DNA of 64,000 nucleotides from the NCBI GenBank assembly GCA_016844745.1, contig JAERMQ010000003.1:62001-126000 (forward strand), written 5' to 3'. Position 1 is the first letter of the stretch. Each line of letters opens with the position of its first letter. A model generated the notes under the pieces. That model did no database searches. It was not told the DNA's origin and saw nothing but the letters and a program-made list of their open reading frames with translations. A program made the position numbers and the translations under genes. Below are positions 48,409 through 57,074 of the stretch, piece after piece. The stretch is from Ignavibacteria bacterium (GTDB lineage: Bacteria; Bacteroidota; Ignavibacteria; Kapaibacteriales; UBA2268).

Positions 48409-48445
48409 AATCCGGTTGCCTTTTTGGGACCGGATTGTTTATTTT
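48409..48445 (+). terminator. Terminator after the efflux operon
   Basis: AATCCGGT (48409-48416), loop TGCCTTTTTGGG whose CC and GG can pair, ACCGGATT (48429-48436), then GTTTATTTT. A good hairpin just after the pump gene. Confidence 0.7.
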
Positions 48446-48595
48446 AAACTCTAAAAAGTATTTTTAGTGAAAATTATCTTCCAAAATCGGAATTTTAAAA
48501 TGAGAAATATCAAGGATTTACTAATTCCAAAGTGTACTTTGGAATTCAATTTTTTGTTTTTTTGATAAGACTCAAGAAATTTTTTTTTCTTAAAA

Positions 48596-48627
48596 TTTGG
48601 AAAATAAAAATTTTCTTTTTATATTTG
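48596..48627 (+). promoter_or_regulatory. Orphan Bacteroidota-type promoter
   Basis: TTTG (48596-48599), exactly 20 bases, TATATTTG (48620-48627): a perfect match to the TTTG-N20-TAnnTTTG consensus, but no plus-strand ORF follows within the gap before the convergent histidine kinase gene. Confidence 0.35.
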
Positions 48628-48730
48628 CTATTATACTAATTTGATGTATAATTTAAATTTCTTTTTTTTCTCTAAATTGATAAAAGTGTTGATTGAAGCT
48701 ATTATAAAAATAGAATAAATCCCTGAATAA

Positions 48731-48769
48731 GAAAAAAAATATCTTATTCTTTAGGGAGAATAAGATATT
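48731..48769 (-). terminator. Intrinsic terminator of the histidine kinase gene
   Basis: Perfect 13-base stem (48738-48750 with 48757-48769; AATATCTTATTCT and AGAATAAGATATT), 6-base loop, followed on the minus strand by a run of eight T (48732-48739 complement). It lies 80 bases after the kinase stop. Confidence 0.85.
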
Positions 48770-48849
48770 CGTAGTAGATGAAAGACCGTTCTTTGACAAT
48801 TAGTCGAAAACCGGAAATCAAAAATAACTCAGCAATAATCTTGCCATGT

Positions 48850-51009
48850 TTAAATTTTCTTAAATCTTAGTTTTACGGTTGTTCCCTGATTAATCTCGCT
48901 AATGATTTCTATTTTTCCATCGGCAGAATCGAGCGCTCGTTTAACGATTGATAGTCCCAATCCTGTTCCCTGTTTTGATAACCCATTTGAAAAGCGGTGG
49001 AACGGTTCATACAGATGACTTATCTCGGAAGAGGGAATGCCGATACCTTGGTCGGTTATATCGCAGAATATCTCGGAAGCATCTTCCCTTAATGATATTT
49101 CTATGGTTGATTCCTCCGGCGAATATTTGACGGCATTGCTTATCAGGTTCGAGAAAATATGATTCAATACGAGGTAATCAATAAAAATGAAGATTTGCTC
49201 AGGATTACAATTAACGATAAACCTGTGATTACCTTTATCTATTAATTTCAGGTTGGTTACTTGTTCATTAATATAATCAGTCAAATCGACTTTAATTTTT
49301 TTCAGGTTTAGTCTGCTGGAATCAGGTCTGCCTATAAAAAGCACTTCATCCAGAATGGAAGTCATTGAATTAACACATTGCTGAATTCTTATTATTTGTC
49401 TATCAAAAAGTCTGGTCTCATCTTTGATTAAATAATATTTTATAATATCCGATGCAGATTGAATGACCGTAAGTGGTGTTCTGTACTCGTGCGAAACCAT
49501 TGAGATAAAATTGGATTTTAGTTTGTTCAGTTCCTTTTCCTTTTCGTAAGCAGCCTTCAATTCGTATTGTGTTGTTATCAGTTCTTCGTTTTTATCAATC
49601 AGCTTTTTCTGGAAGCGGCTTTTCATACGAAGCTGATATAATGAAATTGTGATTATTCCTATTAAAAGAACAATTATTATTACTAATAACAGCCCTACGG
49701 ACTTTTGCCTGTCTAATTCAAGGTCGCGAATAGAACCTTCCTTTTTGGCAAGTTCAAGATCCTTATCCTTTTGCTCGATGGAAAATTTAAGAAAGAGTTC
49801 ATTTAATCGGCGGGTTCTTTCCAAATCCATGATTGAGTCTTTGATTGCAATAAATTTATCCTTAAATTCATTCGATTTTTTGTAATCGCCTGTCATTGCA
49901 TAATATTTTGCATAATTCTCGAAAAGGTCTTTCCTAATACCTTCGCATCCCTTTTCATAAGCAAATAATAAAGTTTCATCGAGATTACTTTTTGCTTCTT
50001 TTAATTTATTCCTTTTCAGATTTAAAATTCCAATTTTTAAATTTACTGTAGCTATTCCTTTTTGGTCATTCAATTCTTTCTTTAATTCAAGGGCTGTATT
50101 GAAACAATTAGCAGACTTTTCAAACATACCTTTTTCCTGATAAACTTCTCCCAGATTGGAAGTTGCTATTGCTTTACCAGGTTTATCACCTAATTTCTCT
50201 TTAATTTCCAATGAGAGTTGCAATAATTCCAAAGCTCTATCATAATTTTTTAATTTTTGATGTACGTTACCTAAGTTATTTAAAATTATTGATTTTAAAC
50301 TTTTATCATTTATTTTTTCAACACCTTTTAAAGCTTTCTCATAAAAATCCAATGCTTGCCGGTTATTTTCAAGCATACCATAAATATTACCAATGTTATT
50401 TAAAATTCGTGGAATACTTTTAAGAAATTTCTGCTCATTAGCAATTCTTAGAGCATCTAACAGGTATTTAAGTGCATTATCATAATCACCAATCTGACGA
50501 TAAGTATTAGACAAGTTGTTTTTTATATCACTTAAGTCCTGTTTATTACCAAATTTATTAATGTAATATTCAGATTTTTTTAGCGCTTCTAAAGATTTAT
50601 CAATTTGATTCAACTTTCTATAATTTATACCGATATTATTATAGATTTCTATAAGAAGGGTATCACATTTAGTTATTTGAGCTAATGTGATGGAATATTG
50701 AAAATAACGAATTGATTCGGCATATTTATAACTGCTTTTATAAGCATAGCCAATCATATTGTTAGCGTCGAGTTTTAATGAATTGTCATTTTGTTCCATG
50801 GCAATATCGTATGCCTCAAGTGCATACTGCAAAGCTTGGCTATTGTTCAGATTCAGTAATGAATCCGATGCTTGAATTAATAATTTAAATCGTTCTTTGC
50901 CTTTGACTGACTGCAGCTTTTGTTCGAACTTTGCGTCGTTTTGACTATACAGACTATTGTTGCAAATAAAGTAAAAGAACAAATAAAATGTAACATATTT
51001 TATGTTCAT
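48850..51009 (-). CDS. TPR-containing sensor histidine kinase
   Basis: A 719-residue two-component sensor. A signal peptide (MNIKYVTFYLFFYFICNNSL) precedes a periplasmic array of tetratricopeptide repeats (about 60-390; NNIGNIYGMLENNRQALDFY and similar). A helix at about 435-455 (SVGLLLVIIIVLLIGIITIS) leads to a coiled coil, the HisKA domain with phospho-histidine (FISMVSHEYRTPLTVIQS), and the ATPase domain (NAVKYSP, DITDQGIGIP, KQGTGLGLSIV). Ligand is unknown; TPRs suggest protein or peptide sensing. No response regulator is adjacent. Divergent from the GcvH-like lipoprotein gene. Confidence 0.92.
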   Translation of the reverse strand: MNIKYVTFYLFFYFICNNSLYSQNDAKFEQKLQSVKGKERFKLLIQASDSLLNLNNSQALQYALEAYDIAMEQNDNSLKLDANNMIGYAYKSSYKYAESIRYFQYSITLAQITKCDTLLIEIYNNIGINYRKLNQIDKSLEALKKSEYYINKFGNKQDLSDIKNNLSNTYRQIGDYDNALKYLLDALRIANEQKFLKSIPRILNNIGNIYGMLENNRQALDFYEKALKGVEKINDKSLKSIILNNLGNVHQKLKNYDRALELLQLSLEIKEKLGDKPGKAIATSNLGEVYQEKGMFEKSANCFNTALELKKELNDQKGIATVNLKIGILNLKRNKLKEAKSNLDETLLFAYEKGCEGIRKDLFENYAKYYAMTGDYKKSNEFKDKFIAIKDSIMDLERTRRLNELFLKFSIEQKDKDLELAKKEGSIRDLELDRQKSVGLLLVIIIVLLIGIITISLYQLRMKSRFQKKLIDKNEELITTQYELKAAYEKEKELNKLKSNFISMVSHEYRTPLTVIQSASDIIKYYLIKDETRLFDRQIIRIQQCVNSMTSILDEVLFIGRPDSSRLNLKKIKVDLTDYINEQVTNLKLIDKGNHRFIVNCNPEQIFIFIDYLVLNHIFSNLISNAVKYSPEESTIEISLREDASEIFCDITDQGIGIPSSEISHLYEPFHRFSNGLSKQGTGLGLSIVKRALDSADGKIEIISEINQGTTVKLRFKKI

Positions 51010-51173
51010 TGAAATATCCTCTTGTGAACAAATTACTCTATCCTAAATCAACTTTTTTTGTTCATAAGTTGAAAAATATTTTTATACTTTATTAAAATAG
51101 TAAAATTATTTTTAATTACAAAATATTTTTAATTAAAATTTTTATTTATAATTATTTATTTCGAGGTGTTCAA

Positions 51174-51692
51174 ATGAAAAAAAACTTAACCTATCGCATT
51201 TTCGCAAGTGTATTATTCACACTTTTTGCATTATCATGCAGCGACAATTCTAAAATGCTAAGTCCGGTCGAATCAAACAATTCAAAAAACATTCCGATTA
51301 TTGAACAAAGCTATCCGAATGATAGATTATATACTACAACTCATGAGTGGGTTAAAGTTGGGGAAGACCAAATTGCCGTAGTTGGTATTACGGAATATGC
51401 AGTCAATGCTATAGGACTTCCTACAACTCTCGATGAGTATGAAGAAGCTGATGCTCCTATAAAAAAGGGTGGTAAAGTATGCTCTGTTTCCAATTCCCAG
51501 CAATCAAAAGATGTTTATACTCCAGTTAGCGGCACTCTAATGGGTTATAACCCAACTGTACAGCAGAACCCCGGTATTTTATATGACTATCCTTATTCGA
51601 CCGGTTGGATATTCAAAGTTACCGATTTTGATCCAAACGATTTAAATGATTTGATGACCTCAGCTCAATATCAAGCTTATATAGGTCTGTAA
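51174..51692 (+). CDS. Exported GcvH-like lipoprotein lacking the lipoyl lysine
   Basis: A 172-residue protein with a lipoprotein signal (FASVLFTLFALSC, cysteine 22) followed by a domain matching glycine-cleavage H protein: LYTTTHEWVKVGEDQIAVVG, ITEYAVNAIG, VYTPVSGTLMGYNP and YSTGWIFKVTDFDP. The family attaches lipoate to a lysine eight residues before the proline of PVSG; here that position is glutamine (Q109) in SNSQQSKDVYTPVSG. Thus it keeps the H-protein fold, but probably not its chemistry, and works outside the cytoplasm. RBS GAGGTG precedes the ATG. It is divergent from the TPR kinase with a 164-base gap. Confidence 0.8.
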   Translation: MKKNLTYRIFASVLFTLFALSCSDNSKMLSPVESNNSKNIPIIEQSYPNDRLYTTTHEWVKVGEDQIAVVGITEYAVNAIGLPTTLDEYEEADAPIKKGGKVCSVSNSQQSKDVYTPVSGTLMGYNPTVQQNPGILYDYPYSTGWIFKVTDFDPNDLNDLMTSAQYQAYIGL

Positions 51693-51837
51693 TTCAACAA
51701 AAATGCTATCGCTATGATTAATTTCAAGCAATAGTATCGTGATGAAATCTACCGATAATTCCAAAAAAGATGTTCGGGAAGGAGAGGTGTGCTTTTGCAT
51801 ACTTCTCCTTACCTTTTATTTTTAAATACAAAGTTGC

Positions 51838-51903
51838 GTTCAAACAGACAAGGATGTCTGTTCTACCAATAACAGTAGAACAGACATCCTTGTCTGTTTG
51901 AAC
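51838..51903. repeat. CAGACA-type perfect inverted repeat
   Basis: Arms 51838-51866 and 51875-51903, 29 bases each with no mismatch, spacer of 8. Each arm holds CAAACAGACAAGGATGTCTG. Same family as 1791-1881. Confidence 0.9.
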
Positions 51904-51941
51904 TCTACCTCCGACTATTACTATCAACGAGCAGTTTTAAA

Positions 51942-52051
51942 GGGGGCTTCTAAAAATTGTCATTCTGAGCGAAGCGAAGAATCCAGTCTTCTTTAAAATC
52001 AACAAGATAGATTCTTCGCTTCGCTCAGAATGACAGTTTTTAGAACCCACC
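51942..52051. repeat. Core palindrome repeat with terminal inverted extension, copy 5
   Basis: Arms 51942-51982 and 52011-52051 (41 bases, about 3 mismatches), beginning GGGGGCTTCTAAAAATTGTC and with core GTCATTCTGAGCGAAGCG. The outer 15 bases differ from those of copies 2 and 6. The gap 51693-52240 otherwise contains only AT-rich DNA. Confidence 0.88.
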
Positions 52052-52240
52052 TAAAGATAGTTCCTCATCGTTTTATTGGTTGAAATACCTTATTGGGATT
52101 CAATTTTATATCAAACCAAAATTACTTTTGAAAAATGAAAAATAACTAATTTTGAAATGGTCGAAATTTTTCCTAAATTATATTGTTTTGTTGAGATTTA
52201 TAAAAAATACAGCTTTTCCTAACAAATAAAAAGGTGCGAT

Positions 52241-52651
52241 ATGTTTAAAAAACTTCTACTTCCCATAATTATTGTTTTCGTATGTATTCAGGTCCTGGAT
52301 GGACTTTTTCATGGTGTAATTCTATCAGGATTATATCAGCAATCAGCAGCAATCTGGCGACCCAAGGCTGATATGGATAGGATGATGTGGATAATTTACC
52401 TCTCTACCTTTCTCCAGACGATTGGATTTGTCTATATCTATTACAAACTGATTAATGAGAAGTCACCTTTCCGCGGATTGTGGTTTGGTTTAACGTTTGG
52501 ATTTACCGTTGGCGTTGGTATGGGTTATTCAACTTATGCAATGCTTCCAATGCCTTATGCATTAGCATTCTCATGGTTTATCGGTTGTATAATAATATAT
52601 GGTATTGCAGGCTTAGTTTTAGGACTGATAATGAAGGAGAAGAAAGCTTAG
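52241..52651 (+). CDS. Small four-helix membrane protein of unknown function
   Basis: A 136-residue protein with four predicted membrane helices (about 5-27, 50-68, 78-98, 106-130). Notable segments are LDGLFHGVILSGLYQ after helix 1 and the glycine-rich FGLTFGFTVGVGMGYST. The short polar loops and the final KEKKA suggest the C-terminus is cytoplasmic. I do not recognise a family. It stands alone, convergent with rny across the G/C-rich tract. Confidence 0.6.
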   Translation: MFKKLLLPIIIVFVCIQVLDGLFHGVILSGLYQQSAAIWRPKADMDRMMWIIYLSTFLQTIGFVYIYYKLINEKSPFRGLWFGLTFGFTVGVGMGYSTYAMLPMPYALAFSWFIGCIIIYGIAGLVLGLIMKEKKA

Positions 52652-52656
52652 AATCT

Positions 52657-52753
52657 GGGGTCGGGGGACTGGGGTCGGGGGTCGGGGAATTGATCCCGGT
52701 TCCCAGACCCCCGTTCCCCGACCCCCGTTCCCCGACCCCCGTTCCCCGACCCC
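52657..52753. repeat. G/C-rich tract with G-quadruplex-capable runs on both strands
   Basis: Plus strand 52657-52687 carries six G4-5 runs (GGGGTCGGGGG-type units); 52708-52753 carries C4-5 runs, i.e. on the minus strand repeats of GGGGTCGGGGAAC. The two halves are also partly complementary and can form a hairpin. It lies between the convergent ends of the membrane-protein gene and rny. Confidence 0.9.
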
Positions 52754-52759
52754 TATATT

Positions 52760-54322
52760 TTACTTCGCTAAAGCAACGCTGCGGCGCTCGCGAATAACAG
52801 TAACCTTAATCTGTCCAGGATACTCCATTTCACCTTCAATACGCTTTGCAATTTCTGCTGCCATTAAATCGGAATTGGCATCATCGACCCGTTCAGGTTC
52901 GACTATTACGCGAATTTCACGTCCAGCCTGTATGGCAAATGTTTTTGCAACACCCTCGAAGTTTTTGGCAAGGTTTTCCAATTTCTCCAAACGCTTTACG
53001 TAATTTTCGAGTGATTCTCTTCGGGCGCCGGGGCGTGCTCCGCTAATGCTGTCGGCTGCCTGCACGAGTACGGCAATAGGAGTTTCCATCTCGATGTCTT
53101 CATGGTGTGCGCCAATTGCATTGCAGACAGTATTGTTTTCTTTGTATTTTTTTGCAAGCTCGAATCCGATTAATGCATGGGGACCTTCCGTTTCGCGGTC
53201 AACGCATTTACCAACGTCATGCAGCAATGCAGCTCGTTTGGCAAGATGTGTATCGAGTCCGAGTTCTGCAGCCATTATGCCGGATAAATATGCAACTTCA
53301 ATGGAGTGGTTCAATAGATTCTGACCGTAACTGGAACGGTATTTCATTTTTCCTAACATTTTGACAAGTTCCGGATGCATTCCGTGAATCCCTAATTCCA
53401 ATAATGCAGATTCACCGATTCTAATCATATCGTCATTAAGTTCTGTTTTGGTCTTATTAACAACTTCTTCGATACGTGTGGGATGAATTCGACCATCGAG
53501 CATAAGTTTTTCAAGAGATAGTTTTGCAACTTCCCTGCGGAATGGGTCGAAACCTGATATGACGACGGCTTCGGGAGTATCGTCAATAATTAAATCAATA
53601 CCGGTTGCAGCTTCAAATGCGCGGATATTCCTGCCTTCACGACCAATTATTCTGCCTTTCATTTCATCGCTATCGAGCGAAACAACAGAAACAGTTGTTT
53701 CAACACTATGGTCGGATGCAGTACGTTGAATAGCCTGAACAATTACATTCTTAGCATCGCGTTGTGCGGTAAGTTTAGCTTCTTCACGAATTTTATTAAT
53801 ATATTGAGCAGCTTCGCTTTTTGCTTCATTTATATGCTGAGTCATCAACTCCCGTTTAGCATCATCACGTGAAAATTGAGCAATCTCTTCTAACCGGCGT
53901 ACCTGTTGCTCAATAATTTTATCAGCATCTAAAAATTTATCTTTTAGTCCTTCTTCTTTTTTCTGTAATTGTTCTTCTTGTCCCTGGAGTTGCTTTTCTT
54001 TTTTCTGAAAAAGTTCGAGCTTGCTTTCAACTCCTTCTTCTCTTGATTTTATTTGTTTTTCTAAATTTTGAATTTTTTGTCGTTTGGATTGTGCCTCGTT
54101 CTCGAATTCTTGTTTGCGTTTATGCCATTCTTCCTTGACTTCGAGTAGTTTTTCTTTTTTTATGTTGTTGGATTCTTTTTCCGCATCTTCGATAATTTTT
54201 TTTGCTCTTTCATCAGCAGCGGCGATTTTTGCGGTTTGGAGTTTGCTGTTCGAATAATATGCAACAATAAATCCTAAAAAAAGACCAACAACACATAATA
54301 TTAAAATCATAATTTCACTCAT
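52760..54322 (-). CDS. rny: Ribonuclease Y
   Basis: A 520-residue membrane-anchored endoribonuclease that initiates mRNA decay. N-terminal helix (IMILILCVVGLFLGFIVAYY), long coiled coil (about 25-205), KH domain (KGRIIGREGRNIRAFEAATG) and HD domain with HDVGKCVDRE (about 365). C-terminal domain ends normally. It lies downstream of the 6S-like RNA and zapA on the same strand, the arrangement typical of Bacteroidota. Confidence 0.97.
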   Translation of the reverse strand: MSEIMILILCVVGLFLGFIVAYYSNSKLQTAKIAAADERAKKIIEDAEKESNNIKKEKLLEVKEEWHKRKQEFENEAQSKRQKIQNLEKQIKSREEGVESKLELFQKKEKQLQGQEEQLQKKEEGLKDKFLDADKIIEQQVRRLEEIAQFSRDDAKRELMTQHINEAKSEAAQYINKIREEAKLTAQRDAKNVIVQAIQRTASDHSVETTVSVVSLDSDEMKGRIIGREGRNIRAFEAATGIDLIIDDTPEAVVISGFDPFRREVAKLSLEKLMLDGRIHPTRIEEVVNKTKTELNDDMIRIGESALLELGIHGMHPELVKMLGKMKYRSSYGQNLLNHSIEVAYLSGIMAAELGLDTHLAKRAALLHDVGKCVDRETEGPHALIGFELAKKYKENNTVCNAIGAHHEDIEMETPIAVLVQAADSISGARPGARRESLENYVKRLEKLENLAKNFEGVAKTFAIQAGREIRVIVEPERVDDANSDLMAAEIAKRIEGEMEYPGQIKVTVIRERRSVALAK

Positions 54323-54629
54323 TTACGTTTTCCCTTTCAAATCTAAATATATAACTATCAAATGATTTAATTAATCAAAATAGGCTAATCTTTGTCAACT
54401 TGCGATTTAATCATTATGCATGTTGTTTACCAGCTCTGACGGGCTCAAATCTAACCGGTAAAATCAAATTTAACCTTTACTCCCGGATTTGGTAATCTAA
54501 CAAAATGGGATATTAACTTTATACATTTCCCATTGCTCATTCTGCAATCTGAATGATTGCTGTACCCCGGAAGATTATCAAATATAAATAAGGTGATTTT
54601 ATAAATTATTTGCCAAATTATATTTAATA

Positions 54630-54850
54630 AAAAAAACGCCGCAATTAACTATCTACGGCAGATTTGCGCATAAGTAAAACACGCGTAAAAGAACTCAGCA
54701 AACACGGTGGGTGACTACCTATTTATCTCTTACTTCCAATGAATCAGGCTAAAGTCCCGTCGAACCTTTCCTGATTACCTAAGACACAAAGTGCTTAAGT
54801 TAAGGCCTGTATTGCTTAAACAGAGCTTATCTCCCTATTTTTTATAAAAT
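54630..54850 (-). ncRNA. ssrS: 6S-like RNA (ssrS)
   Basis: A conserved-looking non-coding stretch between zapA and rny, the usual place of 6S RNA. The minus strand folds into one long hairpin: inner stem 54742-54748 with 54770-54776 (AATCAGG with CCTGATT); next 54722-54732 with 54780-54790 (10 of 11 pairs including one wobble); outer short stem 54697-54701 with 54812-54816. An unpaired region between the stems corresponds to the promoter-mimicking bubble. On the minus strand eight T follow near 54630. 6S RNA binds the housekeeping RNA polymerase. Boundaries are approximate. Confidence 0.65.
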
Positions 54851-54923
54851 ATTAGTTCTTTTCCGTGAATTTTTGATAGTAATTGCGGCTTAATATCTTA
54901 TATTCAAAGAACGGTCTTTAGTG

Positions 54924-55217
54924 CTACATTTCAGCTTCCGCAAGATTCATTTCTTCTATGGTCTTAGTCATTTTAGTTAACTGTACTGCAACATACTTTG
55001 TATTTATTTCATTTTGAATTTCCGACCTGATATACTTTTCCGCTATGTTCAAAGCCGCTAAAACAGTAAGCGTAGTCGTTTCTTCATTCGAATAACGCCG
55101 CCGTAGCTCTTCATATTGAGTATTCAATTCTTCGGCAGCTTTTTGGATAATATCGTCTTCTTCGCCAACCAATCTATACTGACGACCAGCTATCCATACA
55201 TTGATTGGTTTTTCCAT
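54924..55217 (-). CDS. zapA: Cell division protein ZapA
   Basis: A 97-residue ZapA-family protein: an N-terminal beta part (PINVWIAGRQYRLVGEEDD) and long coiled-coil helix (LAALNIAEKYIRSEIQNEIN). It bundles FtsZ filaments. The family's usual length is about 90-110. It precedes the 6S-like RNA and rny. On its 5' side is a near-consensus promoter. Confidence 0.92.
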   Translation of the reverse strand: MEKPINVWIAGRQYRLVGEEDDIIQKAAEELNTQYEELRRRYSNEETTTLTVLAALNIAEKYIRSEIQNEINTKYVAVQLTKMTKTIEEMNLAEAEM

Positions 55218-55255
55218 TTTCTTTTTTAAGTTAACCTAAATTCTTTTTTAATATA

Positions 55256-55284
55256 ATTTTATCTTTTTTATTTTAACTTGTCAA
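55256..55284 (-). promoter_or_regulatory. Near-consensus promoter of zapA
   Basis: On the minus strand TTGACA (55279-55284), 17 bases, TAAAAT (55256-55261), about 40 bases before the zapA ATG. The best sigma-70-type match in the window. Confidence 0.6.
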
Positions 55285-55369
55285 TAATATTTTTGTTTTA
55301 TGAAAATCTCCTGATTTTCATAACATAAATTTAACTATAATTATCTTTAATGCAAAAAAATATTTTTGT

Positions 55370-56929
55370 TTATTGCCGGATTGATTTAACAACGGGTTCG
55401 AGAAGCGCCATATATTTTTTTATTTCATTTTGCAAATCACTCTTTTCGGAGTCACTTAATTTTTTTTGAGAAGTAATTTTTTCCATCGTATCGCCTAACT
55501 CATCGACGTTTATTCCTATCTTAAATAAATTACCAGTATCCGGATCTGAATGCGTTTTATTGAGTTCTGATTTTTTTCTTTCAAGGGCATAATTTTCATT
55601 TTGTAACTCTTTAATTTGACGGGTAAGCTTCAAAGAAGTTTCACGCTCCTTTTGAATATTATCACTTATCAAAAGCATTTCGTTTTTCATATCCTGAATA
55701 ACTCTGTTTAATTCGATAATTGATTTATTAGCAGTCGATAGTGATGCGCTAAGAGTTGTGGATTTTTCGAGTAGCTCTGATTTTGTTTGCTCTGAATCGT
55801 TTAATTGTAATTCCAATACCGAAATTTTTATATTCGAGCTTTCAAGTTCATTCGTTCTTGTTTTAATGATATCATTAAGACTTTCAACCTGTTTCGAAAA
55901 TTCACCGGATTGGTTATCAATTAAAGATAGTCCTTGTCGTACTAAGCTCAATTCATCTGTCAGACTTTGATTTAATCTGCTTAAATCGGTAATTTTTTTA
56001 TTTAAATTTGTGATCTGATTTTCATAATTCTCTTTGAGTTTATCAGCATTATTTCGGATTTCTGAAATCTCTTTATTAAGATTTTCTATTTGATTATAAG
56101 CGGATTTTAATTCTGCCTGCTTAGAATCCAACTCTGTTTTGATATTACTGAATTGGTCGTTAAGTGCAGAAATTTTATTATCGGAATCTTGCCTATATTC
56201 AGCTTCAAATCTTTCTTTTTCTGCCGTTAAGTTTTCATATTCAATTATTTTATCATTGAGGGTTTTAATTGAAAAGTCTGCAGTTTTGAGGGATTCTATA
56301 GTATTACTATATTTTATCTGGAAACTTTCCAACTCTGCAACTCTTTCACGTAGCTTGGTTATAGTGTCATTATTTTCGTGAAGCTGGAAATTCCTCCGCG
56401 TGAGTTCTTTTTGAGTAAATGAATGTTCTTCTTTGAGCTTTTCCATATCTATCAGGCGTTGCCTGATAAGAGTATTTTCCTCCGATAATTCTTTATCCCG
56501 CTCATTAACTTTCTTTAAATCTGCTTCTAAAGAATCAATATATTCTACTTGCAATTTGTTGCCGGTTGGTGATATAAGCAGGGTTTCAAAGGATGCAATT
56601 TTATCTTCGGAATCCTTAAGGGTACTTGTTATCTCATATATTTTTAAATTAGCGGCGGCAAGCTTTGTTTCAATCTCAGCAGTATAATTCCGGGTCTCTT
56701 TACTTATCAGTTCAAATCCGGATTTTTCCAATCGGAGGCTTTCGAGTTGAGAATCCTTTTCCTTTAAGAACTGCTCCAACTCTATGTTTTTGCCGAGAGT
56801 GCGTAAATATTTATCCTTCCTGAATTTCAAAATTTCCGAATTTGCTTCGACTACTTTTTCTAATTTATCGAGCGCTTCGGCTATTTCACGATTCCGGAAA
56901 ACCGCATCAGTTGTTGGATTATTGCTCAT
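55370..56929 (-). CDS. Long coiled-coil protein between pheT and zapA
   Basis: A 519-residue protein composed almost entirely of heptad-rich coiled coil, roughly residues 12-450, with no signal peptide, membrane helix or enzyme motif. The C-terminal 60 residues (NVDELGDTMEKITSQ; ALLEPVVKSIRQ) are less repetitive. Its place between pheT and the FtsZ-associated zapA suggests a cell-division or chromosome role, but this is inference only. A smaller coiled-coil gene is often found at this site in relatives; this one is much longer. No family recognised. Confidence 0.75.
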   Translation of the reverse strand: MSNNPTTDAVFRNREIAEALDKLEKVVEANSEILKFRKDKYLRTLGKNIELEQFLKEKDSQLESLRLEKSGFELISKETRNYTAEIETKLAAANLKIYEITSTLKDSEDKIASFETLLISPTGNKLQVEYIDSLEADLKKVNERDKELSEENTLIRQRLIDMEKLKEEHSFTQKELTRRNFQLHENNDTITKLRERVAELESFQIKYSNTIESLKTADFSIKTLNDKIIEYENLTAEKERFEAEYRQDSDNKISALNDQFSNIKTELDSKQAELKSAYNQIENLNKEISEIRNNADKLKENYENQITNLNKKITDLSRLNQSLTDELSLVRQGLSLIDNQSGEFSKQVESLNDIIKTRTNELESSNIKISVLELQLNDSEQTKSELLEKSTTLSASLSTANKSIIELNRVIQDMKNEMLLISDNIQKERETSLKLTRQIKELQNENYALERKKSELNKTHSDPDTGNLFKIGINVDELGDTMEKITSQKKLSDSEKSDLQNEIKKYMALLEPVVKSIRQ

Positions 56930-57074
56930 AAAGAATTAATTCAAAATATCAAATTAAATATCTATACAAAATCTCCTGGATTCCGGTTTATTTAAATTTG
57001 AATATGAGTTGCAAAGCAGCATTGCCGCTAAATCAATTTTGAAATCATATTTCAAAGAAATTACTAAATTTCAC

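Noticed and set aside
51942..52051. Complete insertion sequence
   Set aside because: Inverted repeats are present but there is no transposase ORF; only a MITE-like structure is supported.
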